A DNA stretch of 64,000 nucleotides from Flavobacteriales bacterium (GTDB lineage: Bacteria > Bacteroidota > Bacteroidia > Flavobacteriales_F > PHOS-HE28). The position numbers and the translations under genes are program-made. Of this stretch, positions 9,455 through 17,321 are shown one piece after another. Every line of letters starts with the position of its first letter. Position 1 is the first letter of the stretch. The stretch is taken from the NCBI GenBank assembly GCA_016721005.1, contig JADKJM010000014.1, positions 124,001-188,000 on the forward strand, written 5' to 3'. The notes below the pieces were generated by a model that saw nothing but the letters and a program-made list of their open reading frames with translations, was not told the origin of the DNA and made no database searches.

Positions 9455-9607
9455 CGTCATGCCGGAAGCCCGAAGGGTTATCCGGCATCTCACCAATGCG
9501 CATTTGTGAGATGCCGGATAGCCACCCCACGCACATCGTCCTACGCGCCTGGCTTCCGGCATGACGGACGAACGGTCACCACGAGCGGAGCGAAGTGGCG
9601 ATCTTCG
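9455..9607. repeat. REP/MITE-like palindromic element, copy 2
   Basis: A perfect 16 bp outer inverted repeat (9455-9470 with 9551-9566) encloses a perfect 15 bp inner hairpin (9479-9493 with 9506-9520, arm core CCGGCATCTCAC). Bases 9560-9601 repeat 6386-6427 exactly. The whole element fills the gap between the peptidase gene and the LpxH-like gene and reaches almost to the latter's start codon. Confidence 0.85.
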
Positions 9608-9612
9608 CCCCG

Positions 9613-10413
9613 ATGACCCCCGGCAAACGCATTCACTTCCTCAGTGATTTCCACCTGGGGGTTCCCGATGCGGCCAGCAGCTTGGCGCGGGAGAAACGCA
9701 TCGTTGCTTTTCTGGAGGAGGCAGCGAAGGACGCGGAGGAGATCATCCTGCTCGGCGATCTCTTCGACTTCTGGTTCGAGTACAAGCGCGCGGTGCCACG
9801 CGGACATGTGCGCTTACTCGGCAAACTCGCCGAGCTTACGGATCGTGGGATCCTGGTGCATCTCTTCATCGGCAACCACGACATGTGGATCTTCGACTAC
9901 GTACCGAAAGAGACCGGCGTGATCGTGCATCGCGAACCGATCGTGCGCGAGATCAACGGCAAGAAATTCTATATCGGTCACGGCGATGGCCTGGGGCCGG
10001 GCGATCACGGCTACAAGTTCATCAAGCGCGTGTTCCGCAACCCGGTCTGCCAGTGGTTGTTCGCGCGGCTGCATCCCAACTTCGGCCTGTGGCTCGGCGA
10101 TGCGCTGAGCGGACAAAGCCGGAAGAAAAGCTGCGCCAACGACCGCAAATGGCTGGGCGCCGACAAGGAATGGCTCGTGCAATACTGTACTGACGAGTTG
10201 AAGAAGGCGCATTACGACTACATGGTCTTCGGGCACCGTCACCTGCCAATCGATATGGAGGTGGGCAAGGGTTCACGCTATGTCAACCTCGGCGATTGGA
10301 TCACATGGTTCACCTACGCCACTTTCGATGGCGGCGAACTGAAGCTGATGAAGCGGATGAGCGACGGGCCGTTGAGCGGTGATGTTCGGATCACGGGCGG
10401 GCCTGCGGTGTAA
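9613..10413 (+). CDS. lpxH: UDP-2,3-diacylglucosamine diphosphatase, LpxH-type
   Basis: A calcineurin-like metallophosphoesterase of 266 residues. Lipid A LpxH hydrolyses UDP-2,3-diacylglucosamine to 2,3-diacylglucosamine-1-phosphate at the inner-membrane face. The five metal-site blocks are in order: DFHLG, GDLFDFW, GNHD, GHGDG and GHRH. The GDLFDFWFEY block is characteristic of LpxH rather than of other phosphoesterases. I chose the ATG at 9613 because the in-frame ATG at 9595 lies inside the palindromic repeat and would add six unrelated residues. Bacteroidota also have LpxH-like paralogues, so the precise paralogue is slightly uncertain. lpxK is in the same window but not adjacent. Confidence 0.88.
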   Translation: MTPGKRIHFLSDFHLGVPDAASSLAREKRIVAFLEEAAKDAEEIILLGDLFDFWFEYKRAVPRGHVRLLGKLAELTDRGILVHLFIGNHDMWIFDYVPKETGVIVHREPIVREINGKKFYIGHGDGLGPGDHGYKFIKRVFRNPVCQWLFARLHPNFGLWLGDALSGQSRKKSCANDRKWLGADKEWLVQYCTDELKKAHYDYMVFGHRHLPIDMEVGKGSRYVNLGDWITWFTYATFDGGELKLMKRMSDGPLSGDVRITGGPAV

Positions 10414-10424
10414 CTCGCGGTTTC

Positions 10425-10550
10425 GTCACTCCGGAGGATCCGCGTAGCGGTCCATCCGGAGTCTCACCGATGCCTGAAGTGCAAGTCATTTGTGAGACTC
10501 CAGCCCGAAGGGCGGGTCCGGTCGCGGAGCCTCCCATCGCCAGGAGTGAC
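10425..10550. repeat. REP/MITE-like palindromic element, copy 3 (divergent)
   Basis: The ends GTCACTCC (10425-10432) and GGAGTGAC (10543-10550) are inverted repeats. An inner 10 bp hairpin (10458-10467 with 10492-10501) uses the arm GGAGTCTCAC and a loop ending in CATTT, the same layout as copy 2. It occupies the gap between the convergent lpxH-like and gapA genes, where it could also serve as a bidirectional terminator. Confidence 0.7.
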
Positions 10551-10555
10551 GCACC

Positions 10556-11548
10556 CTAAGCCCCCAGCCTTCCCACCAGATCCACCAACCGCGAGCTGTA
10601 CCCGTATTCATTGTCGTACCAGCCCATCACCTTCACCATGTTGCCCACCACGCTGGTGAGTTGCGCGTCGAAGATGCAGCTGTGTGGATCGCCCACGATG
10701 TCCACGCTGACGATGGGATCCTCGGTATAACGTAGGATACCCTTGAGCTTCCCTTCCGCAAGACTCTTGAAGTAGGCGTTGATCTCCTCCTCGGTCTTCA
10801 GGTTCGTTACACGGCAGGTGATGTCGGTGATGGAACCATCGGGCACTGGTACGCGAATGCCGCCACCACCAAGCCGACCATCGAGTTCGGGGAAGATGCG
10901 CGTGATCGCTTTCGCTGCTCCCGTGGTGGTGGGCACCATACTTACCGCTGCGGCTCGCGCGCGACGCAGGTCCTTGTGAGGCGCATCATGCAAGCGCTGG
11001 TCACCGGTGTAGCTGTGTACTGTCGTGATGAAGCCGTCCTCGATCCCGCAGAGATCCTTGATCGCCATGATCATCGGAGCAGCGCAATTCGTGGTGCAGC
11101 TCGCGTTGGAGATGATCTCCTCCGTGCCATCCAGCAAGTGATCGTTCACGCCGAGCACCACGGTCTTGATGTCGGCGTCCTTGGCCGGTGCGGAGAGCAG
11201 GACCCGCTTCGCTCCTGCACGCAAATGACCGGAAGCCAATTCTCGCGTGAGGAAGAAGCCGGTGCATTCGATCACCACATCGATCTTCAGATCCTTCCAC
11301 GGCAGCTTCGATGGATCCTCCTCTGCGAAGGCCTTGACCTTTCTTCCGCCGAGGATGAGGTGCGCTTCATCATGACCTACCTCGCCGGGGAATACCCCAT
11401 GCACGGAGTCATACTTGAAGAGGTGCGCAAGTGTGCGGGTGTCCGTGAGGTCGTTCACAGCCACAAGTTCCACATCCGTTCGCTCCAACAGCAATCGCGC
11501 GGTGACACGTCCGATCCTTCCGAAACCATTGATGGCGATGCGCTTCAT
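10556..11548 (-). CDS. gap: Type I glyceraldehyde-3-phosphate dehydrogenase
   Basis: The enzyme oxidises and phosphorylates glyceraldehyde-3-phosphate with NAD+ in glycolysis, and works in reverse in gluconeogenesis. The 330-residue protein is full length. The Rossmann fold starts with INGFGRIGR at 6-14. The active site SNASCTTNC places the catalytic cysteine at 151. The C-terminal WYDNEYGYSSRLVDL is the family signature. It stands alone, convergent with the LpxH-like gene across a palindromic element and about 90 bp downstream of lipA on the same strand. A second GAPDH copy is common in Bacteroidota but cannot be judged here. Confidence 0.97.
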   Translation of the reverse strand: MKRIAINGFGRIGRVTARLLLERTDVELVAVNDLTDTRTLAHLFKYDSVHGVFPGEVGHDEAHLILGGRKVKAFAEEDPSKLPWKDLKIDVVIECTGFFLTRELASGHLRAGAKRVLLSAPAKDADIKTVVLGVNDHLLDGTEEIISNASCTTNCAAPMIMAIKDLCGIEDGFITTVHSYTGDQRLHDAPHKDLRRARAAAVSMVPTTTGAAKAITRIFPELDGRLGGGGIRVPVPDGSITDITCRVTNLKTEEEINAYFKSLAEGKLKGILRYTEDPIVSVDIVGDPHSCIFDAQLTSVVGNMVKVMGWYDNEYGYSSRLVDLVGRLGA

Positions 11549-11641
11549 TCAACAGAAGAATTATTGGGTGAGAATTGTTGATCGACTGCGCCCAGCCGAC
11601 CAACCAACAACGAGTAACGAACAACGATCAACGCATCCACC

Positions 11642-12514
11642 TCAGAACAGGTGCTTCTCCGCGTGGTAGCTGCTCCGCACCAGCGGGCCGCTTTCCACGT
11701 AGCGGAATCCTTTCTCCATGCCCACGGTCTTGAAGCGTGCAAAGACATCCGGGTGGATGAACTCCTGCACCGGCAAGTGCGCCTTCGTGGGTTGTAAGTA
11801 TTGCCCAAGCGTGAGGATATCGACGCCCGCGCTACGCAGATCGTCCATGCTCTCCTCCACTTCGATCTCGCTTTCACCCAAGCCGAGCATGATGCCGCTC
11901 TTCGTGCGCAAGCCAGCCCGCTTGGCACGCATCAGCACCTCCAAGCTGCGGTCGTACTTCGCTTGCACGCGCACCAGCCTGGTGAGGCGACGCACCGTTT
12001 CCAGATTGTGCGAGAGGATGTCCGGTGCAGCTTCCAGGACGACAGCGAGATTCTCCCACTTCCCTTGGAAATCGGGGATCAAGGTCTCCATGGTCGTGTC
12101 CGGCGCCCGCCGCCGGATCGCGCGGATGGTGCGCGCCCAGATGTCGCTGCCGCCGTCCTTCAAGTCATCGCGGTCCACGCTGGTGATCACACAATGCTTG
12201 ATGCCCATCAATTCGATGCTGCGCGCCACACGCGCCGGTTCGAAGGGATCGACCGCTTCCGGGCGTCCGGTGGCTACGGCGCAGAATCCGCAACTGCGCG
12301 TACACACATTGCCGAGGATCATGAAGGTGGCCGTTCCCGCGCCCCAGCACTCGCCCATGTTCGGGCAATTGCCGCTCTGGCAGATGGTGTGCAGCTTGTG
12401 CTCACCCACGATGTTCGCCACCTTCCGGAAGTTCTCCCCGGTGGGCAGCTTCACGCGGAGCCAATCGGGTTTCCGCACACGCTCCGGCCCTTCCAACACC
12501 TTCACTTCGCTCAT
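11642..12514 (-). CDS. lipA: Lipoyl synthase
   Basis: LipA is a radical SAM enzyme that inserts two sulfurs into octanoyl groups on lipoyl domains of 2-oxoacid dehydrogenases and GcvH. Both iron-sulfur clusters are supported: Cys45, Cys50 and Cys56 (CQSGNCPNMGEC) for the auxiliary sacrificial cluster, and Cys71, Cys75 and Cys78 (CTRSCGFC) for the radical SAM cluster. The C-terminal RSSYH motif (VRSSYHAEKHLF) that supplies the serine ligand is present. The 290-residue length is normal. The ATG overlaps the stop codon of the upstream outer-membrane-type gene by 4 bp. Confidence 0.97.
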   Translation of the reverse strand: MSEVKVLEGPERVRKPDWLRVKLPTGENFRKVANIVGEHKLHTICQSGNCPNMGECWGAGTATFMILGNVCTRSCGFCAVATGRPEAVDPFEPARVARSIELMGIKHCVITSVDRDDLKDGGSDIWARTIRAIRRRAPDTTMETLIPDFQGKWENLAVVLEAAPDILSHNLETVRRLTRLVRVQAKYDRSLEVLMRAKRAGLRTKSGIMLGLGESEIEVEESMDDLRSAGVDILTLGQYLQPTKAHLPVQEFIHPDVFARFKTVGMEKGFRYVESGPLVRSSYHAEKHLF

Positions 12515-13263
12515 TGCACGTATTTCTTGCCGAATTGCACGGACAGGTACAGTTCAAGGAAGAACTGCTTGTTCCGCACGCCCTCCAACTCGGCCATGAT
12601 GGGTATGGTCACGGGATACGCATCGATGCTCGCGCCCACCTCCAGGCCCTTGATCCCGGTGGTCTGGCCGGCGTACTCGAAGTTGAGGCCCACACGCCCG
12701 AAAGCACCAGGGTATAACGACAATTCACCGAAGCCCCGGAACCACGAAGCGCGACCGTAGATGTTCTGGATGTTGTGTACGTTCGGGTCGTAGCGCTCCG
12801 TAACAAACGTCTCATACGGCACCGCGTCCGGCTTGCCGATCTCGAGGTACACGGGTTTCACCAATCCGAGCGACGGCCCGATGCTCCACACATAATTCAG
12901 TTCCACGCCCGTGCGGCGGATCTTATCCGTGATCTGGTGCTTCCGACCGTACGTTGGCCGCACGATCATCAAGGCATTGATCTTCCCGTAGAAATAGCCG
13001 CGTGAGTCCTCATAGTACGGGTTGAAGCTCTTCACCTCCTTCGGGTGCTTCATGCCCACGATCTCCAAGCCGTACAGATCGCGATCGATCGCGGTGCGGT
13101 GGCGGGCATAGTTCATGAACAGCCCCCAACCATCACCGTGGATCATGGCTCCGCCATAGATCTCTCGCTTGAACGGCACACGCGTTTCCTCATAGATGGT
13201 CTGCTGCGCCGTCAGCGCGAAACCCATCAGGAAGGCGACCGTCGGTATGAGGATCCTCAACAT
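12511..13263 (-). CDS. Putative outer-membrane beta-barrel protein, upstream of lipA
   Basis: A 250-residue exported protein of unknown function. The N-terminal signal peptide (MLRILIPTVAFLMGFALTAQ) is followed by about twelve short amphipathic strands rich in Tyr, Phe and Gly, such as GGAMIHGDGWGLFMNY, GYFYGKINALMIVRPTYG and GLEVGASIDAYPV. The C-terminus LELYLSVQFGKKYVQ resembles a terminal barrel strand. I do not recognise a named family. Its stop overlaps the lipA start by 4 bp, so the two are co-transcribed, but nothing suggests a role in lipoylation. Confidence 0.75.
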   Translation of the reverse strand: MLRILIPTVAFLMGFALTAQQTIYEETRVPFKREIYGGAMIHGDGWGLFMNYARHRTAIDRDLYGLEIVGMKHPKEVKSFNPYYEDSRGYFYGKINALMIVRPTYGRKHQITDKIRRTGVELNYVWSIGPSLGLVKPVYLEIGKPDAVPYETFVTERYDPNVHNIQNIYGRASWFRGFGELSLYPGAFGRVGLNFEYAGQTTGIKGLEVGASIDAYPVTIPIMAELEGVRNKQFFLELYLSVQFGKKYVQ

Positions 13264-13346
13264 GGCAAGCGGTGAACAAAGCTACGGTGCGTGCGGGATC
13301 GTGGACCTCCCATGAACAGTACATTGCCCGCATCAAGTACCTCCTC

Positions 13347-13754
13347 ATGGATACCGCACACATCAAGCACCTCGGCGCGCTCCGCACCGAAGCCACCCAC
13401 GTCCGCAGCGGCAGCACGATCCTCACCGATGCCCCGCTGGACAACAAGGGTCGCGGGGAGGCTTTCTCGCCCACGGACCTCTTGGCCACAGCTCTCGCCA
13501 CCTGCATGATCACGACCATGGAGATCATGGCGAACGCCAAGGGATTCGAACTGAAGGTCCTGGATGCCCGGGTGGTGAAGCACATGGCATCGAACCCTCG
13601 TCGCGTGGAGCGTGTGGAGATCTATTTGGAGGTGGATGGAAGCGGCTTGGACCCGGAGAAGCGCCAATTGATGGAGGCTACGGCCCATGGATGTCCGGTT
13701 GCGGTTAGTCTGCATCCGGACCTAGTGCAGGAGGTGCATTTCACATACCGCTGA
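13347..13754 (+). CDS. OsmC family protein
   Basis: A 135-residue OsmC/YhfA-type protein. The family includes thiol peroxidases reducing organic hydroperoxides with a pair of cysteines, and also relatives of unknown role. The core GRGEAFSPTDLLATALATCMITTMEIMA carries the first conserved cysteine, and ATAHGCPVAVSLHPDL the second. The ATG at 13347 gives the normal N-terminus; a longer in-frame start at 13272 would overlap the upstream region without family support. It diverges from the outer-membrane gene on its left, and a strong hairpin follows its stop. Confidence 0.9.
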   Translation: MDTAHIKHLGALRTEATHVRSGSTILTDAPLDNKGRGEAFSPTDLLATALATCMITTMEIMANAKGFELKVLDARVVKHMASNPRRVERVEIYLEVDGSGLDPEKRQLMEATAHGCPVAVSLHPDLVQEVHFTYR

Positions 13755-13764
13755 AAACGGGCAA

Positions 13765-13785
13765 GCCCGGATGCTTGATCCGGGC
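13765..13785. terminator. Bidirectional hairpin between convergent genes
   Basis: GCCCGGAT and ATCCGGGC form a perfect 8 bp stem with the loop GCTTG. It lies 10 bp past the OsmC-family stop and 26 bp past the stop of the small lipoprotein on the other strand. There is no long T tract, so it is a weak rho-independent candidate. Confidence 0.6.
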
Positions 13786-13811
13786 TCGATGTCGTTGAAG
13801 GATGTTCCCGC

Positions 13812-13940
13812 TTAACAAGCCTGTTCAGCAGGCACCTTGGCGACCTTGCTGTAGGCTGGGCAGGAATGGGTTGATCCACAGGAACTGAGCATGACGCTCG
13901 AAACCGTGATCACCGCGAGTACCAGAAGCACCTTTTTCAT
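13812..13940 (-). CDS. Small 42-residue lipoprotein
   Basis: The ATG at 13940 gives MKKVLLVLAVITVSSVMLSSC, a textbook lipoprotein signal with the lipobox cysteine at residue 21. Only about 21 residues remain after processing, including two more cysteines (HSCPAYS and the final AEQAC). Small lipoproteins of this kind are frequent in Bacteroidota but have no assigned function. A longer in-frame ORF from 14075 has no supporting signal and would overlap the ung promoter region. The gene diverges from ung and converges on the OsmC gene. Confidence 0.72.
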   Translation of the reverse strand: MKKVLLVLAVITVSSVMLSSCGSTHSCPAYSKVAKVPAEQAC

Positions 13941-14058
13941 CGTTCGGTGGTTTGTGTCCTTGGTTATGGACCTTTGACCGCTGTCCGTGCCGCCAAAGTT
14001 AGCCGGTGAAACGGACCGCCCTTCAAAATGTTTCAACACGGTTGTTGTCGATCCGCTC

Positions 14059-14766
14059 ATGACCCAAGGAAGCATTGCTGAACAGGATAACGCACCGCAT
14101 CGCCCCGATATTGGCGAGGGCTGGTACGAGGTGCTGGAGAACGAATTCCGGGCGCCCTATTTCGCCCGGTTGAAAGCCTTCCTTCAAGGTGAATTGGCCA
14201 CACGTACCGTGTACCCGCGCGGCCGCGACATCTTCAACGCATTCAAGCACACCCCCTTCCATTCAGTGCGGGTGGTGATCATCGGGCAGGATCCCTACCA
14301 CGGACCCGGCCAAGCGCATGGGCTATGCTTCTCCGTGCCTGCCGGGATACCGATACCGCCATCGCTCAACAACATCTTCGCGGAGATCAGCCGTGATCTG
14401 GGGATCCCACGTCCTAGCTCAGGGGATCTATCGGGCTGGGCGGATCAAGGGGTGCTTCTGCTCAATGCCACACTCACCGTTCGTGCAGCGGAGGCGGGTT
14501 CGCACCAGAAGCAAGGTTGGGAGACCTTCACCGATGCGGTGATCAAGGCCGTTTCGGACCGGCACGAAGGCATCGTGTTCCTGCTCTGGGGCAGCTATGC
14601 ACAGGAGAAGGAAAGTCTGATCGATACCGGTCGGCATTATGTGCTGAAAGCGCCCCACCCTTCACCGCTTTCAGCACATCGCGGGTTCATCGGTTGCGGC
14701 CATTTCGGTCAGGTGAATGAACTGCTGGTCGCACGAGGCCAGCTTCCGATCAAATGGACCACGTGA
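14059..14766 (+). CDS. ung: Uracil-DNA glycosylase
   Basis: Ung removes uracil from DNA in base excision repair. The 235-residue protein has GQDPYH at 76-81 with catalytic Asp78, the VLLLNATLTV block, LLWGSYAQ, and the C-terminal HPSPLSAHRGF loop containing the catalytic histidine. All are family-1 UDG signatures. The ATG at 14059 is preferred; an in-frame ATG at 13987 would prepend 24 non-conserved residues. The 3' end overlaps the Omp85-like gene by 13 bp, so the two are likely co-transcribed despite unrelated roles. Confidence 0.97.
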   Translation: MTQGSIAEQDNAPHRPDIGEGWYEVLENEFRAPYFARLKAFLQGELATRTVYPRGRDIFNAFKHTPFHSVRVVIIGQDPYHGPGQAHGLCFSVPAGIPIPPSLNNIFAEISRDLGIPRPSSGDLSGWADQGVLLLNATLTVRAAEAGSHQKQGWETFTDAVIKAVSDRHEGIVFLLWGSYAQEKESLIDTGRHYVLKAPHPSPLSAHRGFIGCGHFGQVNELLVARGQLPIKWTT

Positions 14767-16481
14767 ACGTGCAGCGCGTCCTTCTTTTCTGCTTTCTGTG
14801 GTCGACTTCAGTCGCAACAGTCTTCGCACAGAAGCACCGGATCGAATTCACCTGTGATCAAGAGATCCCCGAGCGATGGATCCGCCCGGAGGATGCTGGA
14901 TCGTTACAGCAACTGCCATCGGTCCTCAGTGCGCAACTCGCCTATCTGCACGGACAAGGCTACCTGGAGGCGAGCATCGACGGGTGCGTGACGGATACCG
15001 TTGGGCGGAGATCGACCTGTGCGATCACCTTGGGACGCGAATACCATTGGGCGCAATTGAGCGGGGCCGGGATCCCCACGGAGATCGCGAGCGAAGCACG
15101 CTTCCGCGAAAAGCTCTACACCAACCGCCCGGTGACGCCGAAGAATGTGCAACGCACCGTGGAAGGTCTGCTGCAATGGAGCGAGGACCACGGCTATCCT
15201 TTCGCCACGGTGCGGTTGGACAGTTTGCGTCGCGATGCCGACGGCATGCGCGCGGTGGTACGGTTGGATCGTGGCAAACTCGTACGCGTGGACAGCGTGT
15301 TGGTGCGCGGCACGGCGCGCACGAGCCTTCCATACTTGCACGCGCACATCGGTATTCGTCCCGGGGATCTCTACAATGAATCGCTGGTCCGCAATGTGGA
15401 ACGCCGCACGCGCGAACTTCCATTCGTCACGCAACGCCAACGGCCATACGTTCAATTCACCCCGGAGCGCACCAAGCTTGTGCTCTTCCTCGATGCGAAG
15501 AAGGCGAGTTCGATCAACGGCATCCTGGGTGTGCAGCCCGATCCGGTCACGCGGGATGTGAAGATCACCGGTGACCTCGATCTGCGTTTGCGCAATGCGT
15601 TGAAACGCGGCGAAGCGATCGAACTCAACTGGCGGAGCCTCGCGGATGCCACACAGGATCTGCGCGTCCGCTTCAACATGCCCTTCGTGTTGCGGACCCC
15701 GTTCGGAACGGATGCCACTTTCAAATTGTTCAAGCGCGACACGACCTTCCTGGAGGTGAATGCGCGCGGAACATTGGAATACCTGATGACCCGCGGCGAC
15801 AAGCTCGGCCTGTTCGTGAACACGAAGAGCAACGAACGCTTGGGCAGGAACACGGCGTCCACGCCCGGGCTTGGTGATGTGAAGATCCTCAGTTACGGCT
15901 TGATGCTTTCGCGCGAACGCTTCGATTACCGCCTGAATCCACGACGGGGACACAGTGCGCAGCTCGAATCATCCGTTGGGCGCAAACGAACGAACACGGC
16001 GTACTTCGGACAGGAGAACCCACCGGCGGAGATCCGCACCGTGCAGTATGAATTGGAAGGACGATCCGTGGTGCATATCCCGATCCGGCGGCGCAGCACG
16101 ATCCGGATCGCGGGACAAGGCGGTTGGATGGTGAATGACAACCTCTACACCAACGAACTCTATCGGATCGGTGGGTTGAAGACAATGCGTGGCGTGGACG
16201 AAGCATCGATCCGCTGTTCATCGTATGCCATCGGCACCTTGGAATACCGCTTCGTGTATGAAGAGAACGCGAACTTCTTCGCCTTCGTGGATCAAGGCTG
16301 GTGGGAGGATGCCGCGCGCGACCAATTGCTCACCGATACGCCACTGGGTTTCGGTGTAGGCACCACCTTCGAAACGAAAGCAGGTTTGTTCGGGCTCACC
16401 TACGCGCTCGGACGACAATTCGACAACCCGATCCTGCTGCGCGGCGGGAAGATCCACTTCGGGTTCACGAGTTTGTTCTGA
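14754..16481 (+). CDS. Omp85/BamA-TamA family outer membrane protein
   Basis: A 575-residue protein with a signal peptide (up to about residue 25, ending VFAQ), POTRA-like segments (roughly residues 30-210: LAYLHGQGYLEASID, VEGLLQWSEDHGYPFATVRLDSL, VDSVLVRGTAR) and a C-terminal barrel. The barrel contains IGGLKTMRGVDE, which corresponds to the conserved (V/I)RGF/Y loop-6 motif of Omp85 proteins, and ends in a phenylalanine, as expected for the insertion signal. Its length and two to three POTRA units suggest a TamA-like or short BamA-like factor for outer-membrane protein or lipid handling; true BamA is normally longer. It is followed by two L,D-transpeptidases, consistent with an envelope role. 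Confidence 0.85.
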   Translation: MDHVNVQRVLLFCFLWSTSVATVFAQKHRIEFTCDQEIPERWIRPEDAGSLQQLPSVLSAQLAYLHGQGYLEASIDGCVTDTVGRRSTCAITLGREYHWAQLSGAGIPTEIASEARFREKLYTNRPVTPKNVQRTVEGLLQWSEDHGYPFATVRLDSLRRDADGMRAVVRLDRGKLVRVDSVLVRGTARTSLPYLHAHIGIRPGDLYNESLVRNVERRTRELPFVTQRQRPYVQFTPERTKLVLFLDAKKASSINGILGVQPDPVTRDVKITGDLDLRLRNALKRGEAIELNWRSLADATQDLRVRFNMPFVLRTPFGTDATFKLFKRDTTFLEVNARGTLEYLMTRGDKLGLFVNTKSNERLGRNTASTPGLGDVKILSYGLMLSRERFDYRLNPRRGHSAQLESSVGRKRTNTAYFGQENPPAEIRTVQYELEGRSVVHIPIRRRSTIRIAGQGGWMVNDNLYTNELYRIGGLKTMRGVDEASIRCSSYAIGTLEYRFVYEENANFFAFVDQGWWEDAARDQLLTDTPLGFGVGTTFETKAGLFGLTYALGRQFDNPILLRGGKIHFGFTSLF

Positions 16482-16498
16482 GCGATCGGCCCGATCGC
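16482..16498. terminator. Short hairpin after the Omp85 gene
   Basis: GCGATCG and CGATCGC form a 7 bp stem with a 3 nt loop directly after the stop codon. There is no T tract, so termination is only possible. Another perfect 9 bp hairpin (16611-16619 with 16629-16637, arm CACCGATGA) stands 31 bp before the next start. Confidence 0.35.
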
Positions 16499-16668
16499 CG
16501 AACCTGCGATGCGGATCGACGAGAGAACCTTGTGACACGCAACCGCAACGGATCACCGGCGTACACACGTTCCGAATGCGGATGAACGTTAGATTCGCGG
16601 GCACTCGTCCCACCGATGAACTGGAACCTCATCGGTGTTCGTTCTCTAGGAAGCACCTGTAAGGAAGA

Positions 16669-17307
16669 ATGGTCAAAGCACCGTGGGCATTGGTATTGGC
16701 GTTACTGCTGTTGCTGCCTTCAGCAACCGTTGCGCCCGCACCTGTGCTTGATCATGGTATCGGGGAAAAGGCCAGCCTGCTCTTCGATGAGATCGGCCTG
16801 GAAGGGCTGATGGCCCCGAACGTGTTCACCGCTGGCTATGCGAGCATCGCCAAGCGTCGCGTCCCCGCCCATGTGCTCGCGATCGCGGACATGACACAGC
16901 CCAGCACAGCAAAACGGCTGTACCTCATCGACCTCGACAAGAAGGAACTGATCATGCGCACGTGGGTCGCCCACGGCTCCGGCTCCGGCGAATTGATGTG
17001 TACATCCTTCAGCAACCGTGAAGGATCGCATGCTACAAGCAAAGGACTTTACCGCGTGGGTGCGGAGATCGTGAGCCCGAAGCATGGCGCGGCGTTGATG
17101 CTGCAAGGACTCGATCGCGGCGTGAACTGTCAAGCGGAATCACGTGAAGTGATCATGCACAGTGCCGATTACGTGAGCGCCGATTTCATCGCACAACACG
17201 GGCGGTTGGGCCGCAGCTGGGGATGTCCGGCGCTGAGCCGTGAGGACATGCCCCGCGTGATCGAACTGTTGGCGAACGGTGGATATCTATATGTCCACGG
17301 CCGTTGA
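16669..17307 (+). CDS. Murein L,D-transpeptidase catalytic domain protein (YkuD_2 type)
   Basis: A 212-residue exported protein with a hydrophobic N-terminal signal segment (residues 5-22). It has the YkuD_2 catalytic pattern: HSADYVSADF followed by GRLGRSWGCPAL, with the candidate nucleophile Cys186 and the upstream histidine pair. YkuD-type enzymes make or hydrolyse 3-3 or lipoprotein links on peptidoglycan in the periplasm. The Gly-Ser-Gly rich strand THVAHGSGSGE-like region (WVAHGSGSGELMC) and NREGSHATSKGLYRV match the family. Its stop is 15 bp before the next transpeptidase start, so both are likely expressed together. Confidence 0.92.
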   Translation: MVKAPWALVLALLLLLPSATVAPAPVLDHGIGEKASLLFDEIGLEGLMAPNVFTAGYASIAKRRVPAHVLAIADMTQPSTAKRLYLIDLDKKELIMRTWVAHGSGSGELMCTSFSNREGSHATSKGLYRVGAEIVSPKHGAALMLQGLDRGVNCQAESREVIMHSADYVSADFIAQHGRLGRSWGCPALSREDMPRVIELLANGGYLYVHGR

Positions 17308-17321
17308 CGGCACAGGGTCCG

